The notes beneath the pieces are model-generated. The model made no database searches, was not told the origin of the DNA, and worked only from the letters and a program-made list of their open reading frames with translations. From the NCBI GenBank assembly GCA_025363775.1, contig JANYLG010000066.1:1-52863 (forward strand): 52,863 bases of DNA, read 5' to 3'. Source of the DNA: Acidobacteriota bacterium (GTDB lineage Bacteria > Acidobacteriota > Vicinamibacteria > Vicinamibacterales > Fen-181). Within the stretch, counting starts at the first letter, position 1. Each line of letters starts with the position of its first letter. This document shows positions 18,549-27,594 of the stretch, piece by piece. The position numbers and the translations under genes are program-made.

Positions 18549-18560
18549 ATCGGGAAAAGC

Positions 18561-19586
18561 ATGATCGATCTCCTCGTCATTCCGCTCATCAAGATTGTCA
18601 TCGTTCTCACCGGCGTTCTCATTACCGTCATGTACATGGTGCTCCTCGAGCGCAAGGTGCAGGCGTGGGTGCAGGTGCGCCTGGGGCCGATGCGGGTCGG
18701 GCCGCACGGTGTGCTGCAGCCAATTGCCGACGTGCTGAAGCTGTTCGTCAAGGAAGACATCACGCCGGTCCGGGCCGACAAGGTTGTGTTCACGCTGGCG
18801 CCGATCATCGTGCTGGTGCCGGCGATTATCGCGTTCGCCGTGATCCCGTTCGGCGATCAGGTCAGCATCTTCGGCAAGCCGGTTCCGCTGCACATCGCCG
18901 ACCTGAACGTGGGGCTGCTGTACATCGTGGCCGTGGCGTCGATCGGCGTGTACGGGATCATCCTCGGTGGCTGGTCGTCGAACTCGAAGTACCCGCTGCT
19001 CGGCGGGCTCCGGGCGTCGGCGCAGCTCATCAGCTACGAGGTGGCGGTGACGCTGACCTTCGTGAGCGTGATCCTGGCGTCCGGCAGCCTGAGCATGGTG
19101 GACATCGTCACCGCGCAGAAGGCCAACGGCGTCTGGTTCGCGTTCGTCCAGCCGCTGGCGCTGTTCATCTACTTCGTCGGGGCGCTGGCCGAGACCAACC
19201 GCTCACCGTTCGACCTGCCCGAGGCCGAGCAGGAGCTGGTGGCCGGTTTCCACACCGAGTACAGCGGCATGCGGTTCGCCCTGTTCTTCCTGGCCGAGTA
19301 CGCCAACATGATCGTCGTGTCGGCCGTGGCCACGACGCTGTTCTTCGGCGGCTGGCTGCGGCCGTTCCCGAGCGTGGCGTTCCTCCATTTCCTCGATGTC
19401 GTGCCGACCTGGATCTGGTTCGTCGTCAAGACGTTCCTGGTGCTCTACCTGTTCCTCTGGATCCGTGCGACGCTGCCGCGCTATCGCTACGACCAGTTGA
19501 TGCGGCTTGGATGGAAGGTCCTGATTCCGCTGGCCATCGCGAACATCATCGTGACGGCTGCGGTGAAGGTGGCGTTGAGCGACTAG
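18561..19586 (+). CDS. nuoH: NADH-quinone oxidoreductase subunit H
   Basis: Membrane subunit (ND1 homologue), 341 residues and about eight transmembrane helices, at the junction of the membrane and peripheral arms. Diagnostic segments are ERKVQAWVQVRLGPMRVGPHGVLQPIAD, the acidic quinone-coupling loop AETNRSPFDLPEAEQELVAGFHTEYSGMRFALFFLAEY and the C-terminal LWIRATLPRYRYDQLMRLGWK. It is 17 bases from nuoJ, so the Fe-S subunit NuoI that usually lies between H and J is not here. Confidence 0.96.
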   Translation: MIDLLVIPLIKIVIVLTGVLITVMYMVLLERKVQAWVQVRLGPMRVGPHGVLQPIADVLKLFVKEDITPVRADKVVFTLAPIIVLVPAIIAFAVIPFGDQVSIFGKPVPLHIADLNVGLLYIVAVASIGVYGIILGGWSSNSKYPLLGGLRASAQLISYEVAVTLTFVSVILASGSLSMVDIVTAQKANGVWFAFVQPLALFIYFVGALAETNRSPFDLPEAEQELVAGFHTEYSGMRFALFFLAEYANMIVVSAVATTLFFGGWLRPFPSVAFLHFLDVVPTWIWFVVKTFLVLYLFLWIRATLPRYRYDQLMRLGWKVLIPLAIANIIVTAAVKVALSD

Positions 19587-19602
19587 CAGCGCCTGTGAAG
19601 CT

Positions 19603-20112
19603 ATGGGTCAAGCAATCGCGTTCTACACGATCGCCGCATGCATTCTCGGGTTCGGCGTGCTGGTGATCACGGCCAAGAACACGGTGCACAGCATCATGTT
19701 CCTGGTGGTCAACTTCCTCTTCGTCGCCGGGCTCTACGTGCTCCTGGGCGCGCAGTTCCTGGCGGTGATCCAGGTCGTGGTCTACGCCGGCGGCATCGTC
19801 GTCCTCTACCTGTTCGTCGTCATGCTGGTGAACCTGAAGCGTCCTCCCGAGGCGCACCAGGACCGCCGGCGGCGCGGCCGGCTGGGGGTGACGTGCTCGC
19901 TGGTGGTGCTGGCCGAACTGGTGGCGATCGCCGCTTACAAGTACGTGTCGCCGGCCGCCGGCTTGCCGCCGGCGCTGCCGATGGGCCCGGACAACGTGGC
20001 GCAGGTCGGGATGCTGCTCTACACCGACTACCTGATCCCGTTCGAGCTCGCGTCGATGCTGCTGCTCGTCGCCATGGTCGGAGCGATCGTGCTGGCCAGG
20101 CGGGACCTCTAG
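19603..20112 (+). CDS. nuoJ: NADH-quinone oxidoreductase subunit J
   Basis: ND6 homologue, 169 residues with five predicted membrane helices. The most conserved helix is FLAVIQVVVYAGGIVVLYLFVVMLVNL, which holds the pi-bulge and pairs with NuoK in proton transfer. The last helix ELASMLLLVAMVGAIVLARRDL is also typical. It lies 13 bases before nuoK. Confidence 0.95.
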   Translation: MGQAIAFYTIAACILGFGVLVITAKNTVHSIMFLVVNFLFVAGLYVLLGAQFLAVIQVVVYAGGIVVLYLFVVMLVNLKRPPEAHQDRRRRGRLGVTCSLVVLAELVAIAAYKYVSPAAGLPPALPMGPDNVAQVGMLLYTDYLIPFELASMLLLVAMVGAIVLARRDL

Positions 20113-20124
20113 GGTGCTGACCGT

Positions 20125-20433
20125 ATGACTCCGATTACCCCGGTTCACTACATGGTCTTGTCGGCGGCGCTGTTCATCATCGGCGTCATCGGCGTGATGA
20201 CCCGCCGCAACATCATCGTGATCCTGATGTCGATCGAGCTGATGTTGAACGCGGTGAACATCAACCTCGTGGCGTTCTCGAACCTCTGGCAGAACGCCGC
20301 CGGCCAGGTGTTCGTGATTTTCGTCATCTGCGTCGCCGCGGCGGAAGCGGCCGTCGGGCTGGGCATCATCCTCGCGTTCTACCGCAACAAGGAAACGGTG
20401 AACATCGACGAGATGACCCTGATGCGATGGTAA
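20125..20433 (+). CDS. nuoK: NADH-quinone oxidoreductase subunit K
   Basis: ND4L homologue, 102 residues and three membrane helices. Both membrane glutamates needed for proton pumping are visible, in [17 protein letters not shown] and [15 protein letters not shown]. It sits in the usual J-K-L-M-N order. A 61-base gap follows before nuoL, with no feature I can name. Confidence 0.96.
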   Translation: MTPITPVHYMVLSAALFIIGVIGVMTRRNIIVILMSIELMLNAVNINLVAFSNLWQNAAGQVFVIFVICVAAAEAAVGLGIILAFYRNKETVNIDEMTLMRW

Positions 20434-20494
20434 GCGACGACGGCTCCTGCGGCCTCTGAGTTAGCGCATTCGTTGAACGGCATATAGGCGTCAC

Positions 20495-22729
20495 ATGGAT
20501 TTGATCTGGCTCATTCCGCTCCTGCCCGGCCTGGGCGCGGCCGTGAACGGCATCTTCGGCATCCGCTACTTCAGCAAGCGGACGGCCGGGGTGCTCGCGT
20601 GCACCACCATGGCGATCGCGCTCGGTCTGTCGCTGACGGCGTTCGTCCAGCTGCTCGGGCTGTCGCCCGAGGCGCGGGTGCACGACGTGGTGCTGTTCGA
20701 CTGGTTCCCGCGCACGGCGCTCGAGATGGCGGGCGGCCGCATCGGGTCGCTGCACATCCCGTGGGCGTTCCGTCTCGACCCGCTCTCGTCGATGATGATC
20801 CTGATCGTGACGGGGATAGGCTTCCTGATCCACGTCTATTCGATCGGCTACATGCACGACGAGCCGCGCGGCGGCGTGGCACGCTACTTCTCCTACCTGA
20901 ACCTGTTCTGCTTCTTCATGCTCACCCTGGTGCTCGGCGCCAACTACCTGGTCATGTTCGTGGGCTGGGAGGGCGTGGGCCTCTGTTCGTACCTGCTGAT
21001 CGGCTACTGGTACGAGAAGAAGAGCGCGGCGGACGCGGGCAAGAAGGCGTTCATCTTCAACCGCGTGGGCGACTGGGGATTCCTGCTCGGCGTCTTCCTG
21101 ATCTACTTCACCTTCGGGTCGTTCGACTTCCGCGAGGTGGCCAACGCCGCCGCCACGCTGCCGGTCGAAACCGCGCAGTTCGGCACCCTGTCGCTCATCA
21201 CCCTCCTGCTGTTCGTCGGCGCCACGGGCAAGAGCGCGCAGATCCCGCTCTACGTGTGGCTGCCTGACGCCATGGAGGGCCCCACACCGGTGTCCGCCCT
21301 GATCCACGCGGCCACGATGGTGACGGCTGGCGTCTACATGGTCGGGCGCAACGCGGTGCTCTTCACCCACGCCCCGATGACGATGGAGATCGTGGCGATC
21401 GTCGGCGTGCTCACGGCGGTCATGGCGGCCTCGATCGGTCTGGTGCAGACCGATATCAAGCGCGTCCTGGCCTACTCGACCGTCTCGCAGCTCGGCTACA
21501 TGTTCGTGGCGATGGGCGTCGGCGCGTTCGCGGCGGGCGCGTTCCACCTGATGACCCACGCCTTCTTCAAGGCGCTCCTCTTCCTCTGCAGCGGCGCGGT
21601 CATCCACGGCATGGCCGGCGAGCAGAACATGCTGAAGATGGGCGGCTTGCGAAAGCACCTGCCGATCACCTTCTGGACGATGATGATCGGCACGTTCGCG
21701 ATTGCCGGCATGCCGCCGTTGTCTGGATTCTTCAGCAAGGACGAGATCCTCTACAAGGCGTTCCTCTCGAACAAGGCGATCTGGGGCCTGGCGGCGTTCG
21801 CGGCGCTGATGACCGCGTTCTACATGTACCGCTTGATGTCCCTCACCTTCTTCGGGCCGTACCGGGGGGCGGCGTGGGAGACGGCCGGAGACGGGCACGG
21901 CGGCGGCCACGGCGACGACGCCGGGCACGGCGGCCATGCCGCGTGGCACGGGCCGCACGAGGCGCCGAAGTCGATGACGTTTGCGCTGGTGGTGCTCGCG
22001 GTCGGCGCGGTGCTGGCCGGCCTGGTCGGCATCCCGGCGGCGCTCGGGGGCGGCAACGCCATCGAGCACTTCCTGGCCCCGAGCTTCGAAGCGTCCCATG
22101 GCGCTCTCACGGCTGGTGGCACGGGTCACGCCGGCACGGGCGTCGGCACGGAGGCCGGCGCTACAACGTATTCCGGTGCGGCCACCCACACTGAACCCGC
22201 CACCGCTCCTGGGGCGGCGGCCTTCGTGCCGGCGGAAGGCGGAGCGGAAATCTCCAAGGCCTTCGAGCTGGGCCTGATGGCGTTCTCGGTGCTGCTCGGC
22301 ATCATCGGCATTGCCGTGGCCTACCGCTTCTACGTGCGCAGCCCCGAGATCGCGGCTCGACTCGAGCAGCGGCTGTCGGGCCCGCACCGCGTCCTGACGA
22401 ACAAGTACTACGTGGACGAGCTCTACGACGCGACCGTGATCACGGGCACGATGGCGAGCGCCAATGGCCTCTGGACGTTCGACCGTCACGTCGTGGACGG
22501 CGCGGTCAACGGCTCGGGCTGGATGACGATTTTCTCGTCGTGGTTCTCGGGCATCATCGACAAGTATCTCGTGGACGGCCTGGTGAACCTGGTCGGCTCC
22601 GTGCTGCAGGAATCGAGCTTCGTGTTCCGCCGCCTGCAGACCGGGTTGATCCAGAACTACGCGCTGCTGATGCTGTTCGGCGTTTTTGCCTTCGTGAGCA
22701 TCTATCTCCTCCTGGTGCGGTCGCTATGA
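20495..22729 (+). CDS. nuoL: NADH-quinone oxidoreductase subunit L
   Basis: ND5 homologue, the distal antiporter-like proton pump of complex I, 744 residues, longer than the usual ~610-660. The core has GWEGVGLCSYLLIGYWYEKK, PLYVWLPDAMEGPTPVSALIHAATMVTAGVY and SKDEILYKAF. Extra length comes from two low-complexity loops. One is His/Gly-rich near residues 466-490 (GHGGGHGDDAGHGGHAAWHGPH). The other is a Gly/Ala/Thr-rich loop near 540-585. The C-terminal lateral helix region follows. The stop overlaps the nuoM start as ATGA. Confidence 0.95.
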   Translation: MDLIWLIPLLPGLGAAVNGIFGIRYFSKRTAGVLACTTMAIALGLSLTAFVQLLGLSPEARVHDVVLFDWFPRTALEMAGGRIGSLHIPWAFRLDPLSSMMILIVTGIGFLIHVYSIGYMHDEPRGGVARYFSYLNLFCFFMLTLVLGANYLVMFVGWEGVGLCSYLLIGYWYEKKSAADAGKKAFIFNRVGDWGFLLGVFLIYFTFGSFDFREVANAAATLPVETAQFGTLSLITLLLFVGATGKSAQIPLYVWLPDAMEGPTPVSALIHAATMVTAGVYMVGRNAVLFTHAPMTMEIVAIVGVLTAVMAASIGLVQTDIKRVLAYSTVSQLGYMFVAMGVGAFAAGAFHLMTHAFFKALLFLCSGAVIHGMAGEQNMLKMGGLRKHLPITFWTMMIGTFAIAGMPPLSGFFSKDEILYKAFLSNKAIWGLAAFAALMTAFYMYRLMSLTFFGPYRGAAWETAGDGHGGGHGDDAGHGGHAAWHGPHEAPKSMTFALVVLAVGAVLAGLVGIPAALGGGNAIEHFLAPSFEASHGALTAGGTGHAGTGVGTEAGATTYSGAATHTEPATAPGAAAFVPAEGGAEISKAFELGLMAFSVLLGIIGIAVAYRFYVRSPEIAARLEQRLSGPHRVLTNKYYVDELYDATVITGTMASANGLWTFDRHVVDGAVNGSGWMTIFSSWFSGIIDKYLVDGLVNLVGSVLQESSFVFRRLQTGLIQNYALLMLFGVFAFVSIYLLLVRSL

Positions 22730-24471
22730 ATCATTTGCTATCGTTGATCCTGTTCACGCCGCTGGTCGGCGCCGCCGTGCTGATGTTCGTGAACAAGCGC
22801 AGCGAGAACGCCATCCGCTGGATCGCGAACCTCTTCGCGATGGCCGGCTTCCTCGTCTCGCTGCCGCTCTGGTTCTACTACGACGACAAGAACCCGTCGT
22901 GGCAATTCGTGGAGCAGGCGGCGTGGATCCCGTCGATCGGCGCCGACTACCACCTCGGCGTAGACGGGTTCGCCGTCCTGCTGCTCCTGCTGACGACGAT
23001 GATGGGCGCGATCGCCATCCTGTCGTCGTGGACCGCGATCACGGAGCGGGTGAAGGAGTTCTACATCTTCCTGCTCATCCTCCAGACCGGGATGATCGGC
23101 GCCTTCGTGTCGCTCGACTTCCTGCTGTTCTTCCTGTTCTGGGAGGTGATGCTGGTCCCGATGTACTTCCTGATCGGCATCTGGGGCAGCGACCGGCGGC
23201 TCTACTCGGCCATCAAGTTCTTCCTCTACACCCTGACGGGCAGCGTCGTCATGCTGCTCGGGATCCTGGCCCTCTACTTCAACTACACGGACCCGCAGAC
23301 CGGCCTGCACACGTTCGACATCGTCCAGTTCCAGCAGCACGGCTTCGACACCAGCTTGCAGTGGTGGGTCTTCCTGGCCTTCTTCCTGGGCTTCGCGATC
23401 AAGGTGCCGATGTTCCCGTTCCACACCTGGCTGCCCGACGCGCACACGGACGCGCCGACGGCCGGCTCGGTCATCCTGGCCGCCGTCCTCCTGAAGATGG
23501 GGACGTATGGGTTCATCCGCTTCAGCCTGCCGATCCTGCCCGACGCGACGCGCGCGTTCGTCCCGATGATCGCGACGTTGTCGATCATCGGCATCGTCTA
23601 CGGCGCGCTGGTGGCGATGGCGCAGCGCGACTGGAAGCGGCTCGTTGCCTACTCTTCGGTCAGCCACATGGCGCTGGTGATGCTCGGGATGTTTGCCCTC
23701 AACCCGGTGGGCATCAAGGGCAGCATCATCCAGCAGATCAACCACGGCATCTCGACTGGCGCGCTCTTCCTGCTCGTCGGCGTCGTGTACGAGCGGCGGC
23801 ACACCCGGGAGATCTCCGAGTACGGCGGCTTGTCCAAGGTGATGCCGGTCTACGCGGCCATCTTCTGCGTGATGATGCTCTCGTCGATCGGCCTGCCGGC
23901 CCTCAACGGGTTCATCGGTGAGTTCCTGATCCTCCAGGGCATCTTCACGGTGAGCAAGATCTGGGCGGCCTTCGCGGCGACGGGCATCGTCCTCGGGGCG
24001 GCCTACATGCTGTGGCTCTACCAGCGCACGATGTTCGGCAAGATCGAGAACCCGAAGAACGAGCATCTGCCCGACCTCAATTTCCGCGAGGTCATGACGT
24101 TCGTGCCGCTCATCATCCTGGCCGTCTGGATCGGCATCTACCCGACGCCGTTCCTCAACCGGCTGAACACCTCGGTGGACAGGGTGATTGCGCGAGTCAG
24201 CCCGCAGTACCTGCAGCAGAACGCCTCCGGCACGCCCGCCGATTGCGGGCAGAAGCCAGCCGCGTCGAAGTGGCAGGTGGCCCCGTGCGGTCCCGACCAG
24301 GCCGCGTCCCCGGCGACCGCCCCGGCCGGCACCGTGCCGGCGGACCAGCCGACGAAGGTCGAGCCCAAAAATATTCCAGCCGGCGGAACCGCGCCGTCGC
24401 ATGAACCCGGCAAGGCCATGCCGCCCGCCACGGCGGCAGCGGCCCCCGCCAAGCCGGTGGGAGGACGGTAA
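22726..24471 (+). CDS. nuoM: NADH-quinone oxidoreductase subunit M
   Basis: ND4 homologue, antiporter-like proton-pumping subunit. The ORF track opens at 22540 within nuoL. The real start is the ATG at 22726 (MNHLLSLILFTPLVGA) overlapping the nuoL stop, giving 581 residues. Core motifs are FFLFWEVMLVPMYFLIGIWG and FPFHTWLPDAHTDAPTAGSVILAAVLLKMGTYG. Residues from ~495 form a Pro/Ala-rich soluble tail (ATAPAGTVPADQPTKVEPKNIPAGGTAP) not found in standard NuoM. The stop overlaps nuoN as TAATG. Confidence 0.95.
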   Translation: MNHLLSLILFTPLVGAAVLMFVNKRSENAIRWIANLFAMAGFLVSLPLWFYYDDKNPSWQFVEQAAWIPSIGADYHLGVDGFAVLLLLLTTMMGAIAILSSWTAITERVKEFYIFLLILQTGMIGAFVSLDFLLFFLFWEVMLVPMYFLIGIWGSDRRLYSAIKFFLYTLTGSVVMLLGILALYFNYTDPQTGLHTFDIVQFQQHGFDTSLQWWVFLAFFLGFAIKVPMFPFHTWLPDAHTDAPTAGSVILAAVLLKMGTYGFIRFSLPILPDATRAFVPMIATLSIIGIVYGALVAMAQRDWKRLVAYSSVSHMALVMLGMFALNPVGIKGSIIQQINHGISTGALFLLVGVVYERRHTREISEYGGLSKVMPVYAAIFCVMMLSSIGLPALNGFIGEFLILQGIFTVSKIWAAFAATGIVLGAAYMLWLYQRTMFGKIENPKNEHLPDLNFREVMTFVPLIILAVWIGIYPTPFLNRLNTSVDRVIARVSPQYLQQNASGTPADCGQKPAASKWQVAPCGPDQAASPATAPAGTVPADQPTKVEPKNIPAGGTAPSHEPGKAMPPATAAAAPAKPVGGR

Positions 24472-25952
24472 TGCCAGGGGGTCTTTCGCCCAGCGATTTC
24501 ACCGCGCTGATGCCGGAGTTCGTCCTCACCGGCGTCGCGCTCCTCGTCCTGCTCGCGGATGCCTTCCTCCCGAGAGCCAGGCACGGGGCAATCGCCTGGT
24601 TCTCGCTCGCCGGCCTCGTGCTGACGGCCGCCGTCCTCGTCCCGTACGCCGGTGAGCACGCCACGGCTGCTCGGGGCATGGTGGCCGTGGATGGGTTCGG
24701 GGCGTTCTTCAAGTTTCTCTTCCTCCTGGCGGCTGCCCTGACGATTCTGATGTCGCCGCGCTACCTGCAGGTGGAGGGCGTGCGGCCTGGAACCTACTAC
24801 TTCCTGGTCCTGTGCGCCACGCTTGGCATGATGTTCATGGCGAGCGGCATCGACCTGGTGACGATCTTCATCGGCCTGGAGACGATGGCGATCTCGTTCT
24901 ATATCCTGGTGGGTTTCATCAAGCCGAACCGCCGGTCGAACGAGGCTGCGGTCAAGTATTTCCTCCTCGGCACCTTCTCGCTCGGCCTGCTGCTCTACGG
25001 GATGTCGATCCTGTACGGGTTGACGGCGACCACAAACCTCCGCGCGATCGCGACGATCCTGGCGAGCGGGGAGCACCACCCCTGGTTGCCGCTGGCGGTG
25101 ATCCTGCTCGTGGCCGGCGTCGGCTTCAAGATCGCGGCGGTGCCTTTCCACATGTGGGCGCCCGATGTGTACGAAGGCGCGCCCACGCCGATTACCGCCT
25201 TCCTGTCGGTGGGCTCCAAGGCCGCCTCGTTCGCCATGCTCCTCCGGATCTTCTTCGAGGGGCTGCCGTCGGCGAACGGCGACTGGGGCCTGCTCTTCTA
25301 CGCGCTCGCGGTCCTGACGATGACCGTCGGCAACATTGCGGCGCTGACGCAGAGCAACGTCAAGCGGATGCTGGCGTATTCGTCGATCGCCCACGCCGGG
25401 TACCTGCTGATCGCGATCGTGGCCGCCACGCGCGTGCCGCAGACCGGCGTGAAGGCCGCCCTCATCTACCTCGTCGTCTACGCCTTCATGCAGTTTGGCG
25501 CGTTCGGCGTGATCACGCTCCTGCGGCGCCACGACGTGATCGGCGAGGAACTCAAGGACATGTCCGGCCTGTTCCAGCGCAGCCCGTTGGTCGGCACGGC
25601 GATGCTGCTCTTCATGCTGTCGCTCGGCGGCATCCCGCCGACCGCGGGCTTCATGGGGAAGCTCTGGTTGTTCAGCGCGGCCATTGACGGTGGCTACTAT
25701 TGGCTGGCCGTCATTGGCGTCCTCAACAGCGCGGTCTCCCTGTACTACTACCTCCGCGTCGTCGTCTTCATGTGGTTCAAGGGAGACCCGACCGGGTCCG
25801 AGTTGGTGATGTCGCCGGGGATGGCCATCCTGCTGGCGATCACGATTGCCGGGACGATCGCGATCGGCGTCTACCCGCGGCCGCTGTTCGACCTCGCCGA
25901 TATCTCGGCGCGCACCCTCGGGGCGGGAGGGATCACGGCAACGCTGCGATGA
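24471..25952 (+). CDS. nuoN: NADH-quinone oxidoreductase subunit N
   Basis: ND2 homologue, third antiporter-like subunit, 493 residues with about 14 membrane helices. Signatures are FIGLETMAISFYILVGF, RSNEAAVKYFLLGTFSLGLLLYG and PFHMWAPDVYEGAPTPITAFLSVGSKAASFAMLLRI. It ends the complex I gene run. Only 48 bases, occupied by a perfect hairpin, separate it from the ATP synthase genes on the same strand. Confidence 0.96.
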   Translation: MPGGLSPSDFTALMPEFVLTGVALLVLLADAFLPRARHGAIAWFSLAGLVLTAAVLVPYAGEHATAARGMVAVDGFGAFFKFLFLLAAALTILMSPRYLQVEGVRPGTYYFLVLCATLGMMFMASGIDLVTIFIGLETMAISFYILVGFIKPNRRSNEAAVKYFLLGTFSLGLLLYGMSILYGLTATTNLRAIATILASGEHHPWLPLAVILLVAGVGFKIAAVPFHMWAPDVYEGAPTPITAFLSVGSKAASFAMLLRIFFEGLPSANGDWGLLFYALAVLTMTVGNIAALTQSNVKRMLAYSSIAHAGYLLIAIVAATRVPQTGVKAALIYLVVYAFMQFGAFGVITLLRRHDVIGEELKDMSGLFQRSPLVGTAMLLFMLSLGGIPPTAGFMGKLWLFSAAIDGGYYWLAVIGVLNSAVSLYYYLRVVVFMWFKGDPTGSELVMSPGMAILLAITIAGTIAIGVYPRPLFDLADISARTLGAGGITATLR

Positions 25953-25965
25953 TAGGAAATCCTGT

Positions 25966-25989
25966 GGAGCAGGGCTGAAGCCCTGCTCC
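25966..25989 (+). terminator. Perfect hairpin between nuoN and atpZ
   Basis: GGAGCAGGGC and GCCCTGCTCC form a 10-bp stem on a TGAA tetraloop. No T-tract follows. It may be a weak terminator, an mRNA-stabilising hairpin or a copy of a palindromic repeat. The spacing allows nuo-atp co-transcription. Confidence 0.45.
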
Positions 25990-26000
25990 GACTGATAGAT

Positions 26001-26228
26001 ATGTCCCTTCCCCCCAAGTCCTCCATGGGTTCTCTCGGCGCGCTCAGCGCCGTCGGGATCGCCTTCGTCCTCGCCGTGGTCTTCGGTTTCATGATCGGCT
26101 ATTTCCTCGACCGCTGGCTCGGGACCACTCCGCTGTTCATCATCGTGTTCTTCTTCATCGGCGTCGCCGCCGGGATCGTCAACGTCGTCCGGACGGCGAA
26201 CGCCGTGACCCGGGACGAGAACCGGTGA
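26001..26228 (+). CDS. atpZ: AtpZ/AtpI-family F0F1 ATPase accessory protein
   Basis: Small membrane protein of 75 residues with two transmembrane helices separated by a short charged turn (FGFMIGYFLDRWLGTTPLFIIVFFFIGVAAGIVNVV). This pattern, with the GYFLDRWLGT turn, is characteristic of the AtpZ/putative F0F1-ATPase subunit family found at the head of atp operons. It is proposed to help assembly of the c-ring or cation uptake. The stop overlaps the next start (GTGA). Confidence 0.8.
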   Translation: MSLPPKSSMGSLGALSAVGIAFVLAVVFGFMIGYFLDRWLGTTPLFIIVFFFIGVAAGIVNVVRTANAVTRDENR

Positions 26229-26686
26229 GGCTCGGCGACCGCGATCAGGCCTTGCGACAATTCGAATGGGACGCAGTTGTAACCTGCGGCGCGATGGCGG
26301 CCCTGGCGCTGGCTCTCGGTCGCGGCCGGCCGGCCGGAGCCGTCAGCGTTCTGGCGGGCGGCGGCCTGATGGCTTTGTCCTACTGGGCGATCAAGGGCGG
26401 CGTGGACGTCGTGGTGGACCTCGTCGGCAGGCGCGACCGTGACAAAGCGTCGGACGCGTCGACGGAACGTGAGGGGGTTCCGGCGCTGCCCGCCCGCCGC
26501 CGGGTCGGGCTCGCAGTGAAGTTCTTCACAAGGTACGCTTTACTGGCTGTCGGGGCGTACGTTATGCTGACGTGTTTCCGTCTGCATCCCGTCGGCCTGC
26601 TGGCCGGCGCGATGACGCCATTCGTGGCGGCGGCAGTGCTGGCGGTGCGCTCGTCCCGGGCGTCCTCCCACCGGGAACATCCGTGA
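26225..26686 (+). CDS. atpI: ATP synthase subunit I-like membrane protein
   Basis: A 153-residue protein starting with GTG that overlaps the atpZ stop. Two hydrophobic hairpins are separated by a charged loop rich in Arg/Asp (RRDRDKASDASTEREG). Size, topology and position just before atpB match ATP synthase protein I, a chaperone-like factor for c-ring assembly. Sequence similarity alone is weak, so the call leans on context. Confidence 0.65.
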   Translation: MRLGDRDQALRQFEWDAVVTCGAMAALALALGRGRPAGAVSVLAGGGLMALSYWAIKGGVDVVVDLVGRRDRDKASDASTEREGVPALPARRRVGLAVKFFTRYALLAVGAYVMLTCFRLHPVGLLAGAMTPFVAAAVLAVRSSRASSHREHP

Positions 26687-26690
26687 CATC

Positions 26691-27500
26691 ATGGAGAAAC
26701 TCGAGCACCCGCTCTGGATCGTGCACGTGGTCAACGCGCTGTTCGGCCCGCTGGTGGCCGCCGCGTTGCGCCCGCTCGGCATCGCGTTCCAGCCAGGGCA
26801 CGACGTCATTCCCGACTTCATCGTGATGTCGCTGCTGATCCTGGTCGCCATTTCGATCCTGTGCCTGATCATCAGGTCGCGCCTGAGCGTGGAGAATCCC
26901 GGGACGCTGCAGATCGCGCTCGAGGAAGCGGTCTCGTTCATCTACGGGATGGTGGACGACTACATCGGTCCCAAGGGACGCAGCTACGTGACGCTGGTCG
27001 GGACGATGTTCATCTTCATCCTGAGCGGCAACCTGATGGGGCTGATCCCTGGCCTGATGTCGCCGACCAGCAACTTCAACGTGACGCTCGGCTGCGCCCT
27101 GACCGTGTTCGTCTACTATCAGTTCCACGGGTTCAAGGAGCAGGGCGTGGTCGGGTACATGAAGCACTTCCTGGTGCCGGCCGGTGCGCCGATCTGGATC
27201 GCGCCGATCTACCTGCCGATCGAGATCATCAGCCACCTGTCGCGCGTGCTGTCGCTGTCGGTCCGGTTGTTCGGCAACATCTTCGGCGAGGACCTGGTCA
27301 TCCTGATCCTCTTCAGCATCGTTCCGTTCGTGGTGCCGTTGCCGATGATGTTCCTCGGGCTGGTCACCGCGGCGCTCCAGGCGTTCATTTTCGCGATGCT
27401 CACGACGATCTATCTGGCGGGCGCGGTGGTGGTAGACCACGGGCCGGAGGGCCACGATTCGCACGGGGATCACGGGGCGGCAGAACTCGGCACGGCCTGA
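26691..27500 (+). CDS. atpB: ATP synthase F0 subunit a
   Basis: Stator subunit providing the ion half-channels beside the c-ring, 269 residues, about six membrane helices. The essential arginine is in the SRVLSLSVRLFGNIFGEDL helix, and the final helix has LQAFIFAMLTTIYLAGAVV. The C-terminus is extended by a His/Gly-rich stretch (DHGPEGHDSHGDHGAAELG). It lies five bases after atpI, and 94 bases precede atpE. Confidence 0.95.
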   Translation: MEKLEHPLWIVHVVNALFGPLVAAALRPLGIAFQPGHDVIPDFIVMSLLILVAISILCLIIRSRLSVENPGTLQIALEEAVSFIYGMVDDYIGPKGRSYVTLVGTMFIFILSGNLMGLIPGLMSPTSNFNVTLGCALTVFVYYQFHGFKEQGVVGYMKHFLVPAGAPIWIAPIYLPIEIISHLSRVLSLSVRLFGNIFGEDLVILILFSIVPFVVPLPMMFLGLVTAALQAFIFAMLTTIYLAGAVVVDHGPEGHDSHGDHGAAELGTA

Positions 27501-27552
27501 GCGGGGAAGAGGGACAAGGCGGGGCGCGGGCCCTGCGAATCGGTTTGGCAGC

Positions 27553-27594
27553 GCAAGGCCGCAGCCTTGCTGAATTTCGGAGGAGGCCTGTATC
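27553..27594 (+). promoter_or_regulatory. Hairpin and strong ribosome-binding site before atpE
   Basis: A 7-bp stem (GCAAGGC/GCCTTGC, 27553-27570) is followed by GGAGGAGG (27579-27586) eight bases from the GTG start. A strong initiation region fits the high copy number of subunit c per complex. Confidence 0.6.

Noticed and set aside
20366-22489. 707-residue minus-strand ORF
   Set aside because: It is a shadow of nuoL and nuoK; the composition is Arg/His/Gln-rich with no recognisable domain.
22738-24402. 554-residue minus-strand ORF
   Set aside because: Antisense to nuoM, low-complexity charged composition.
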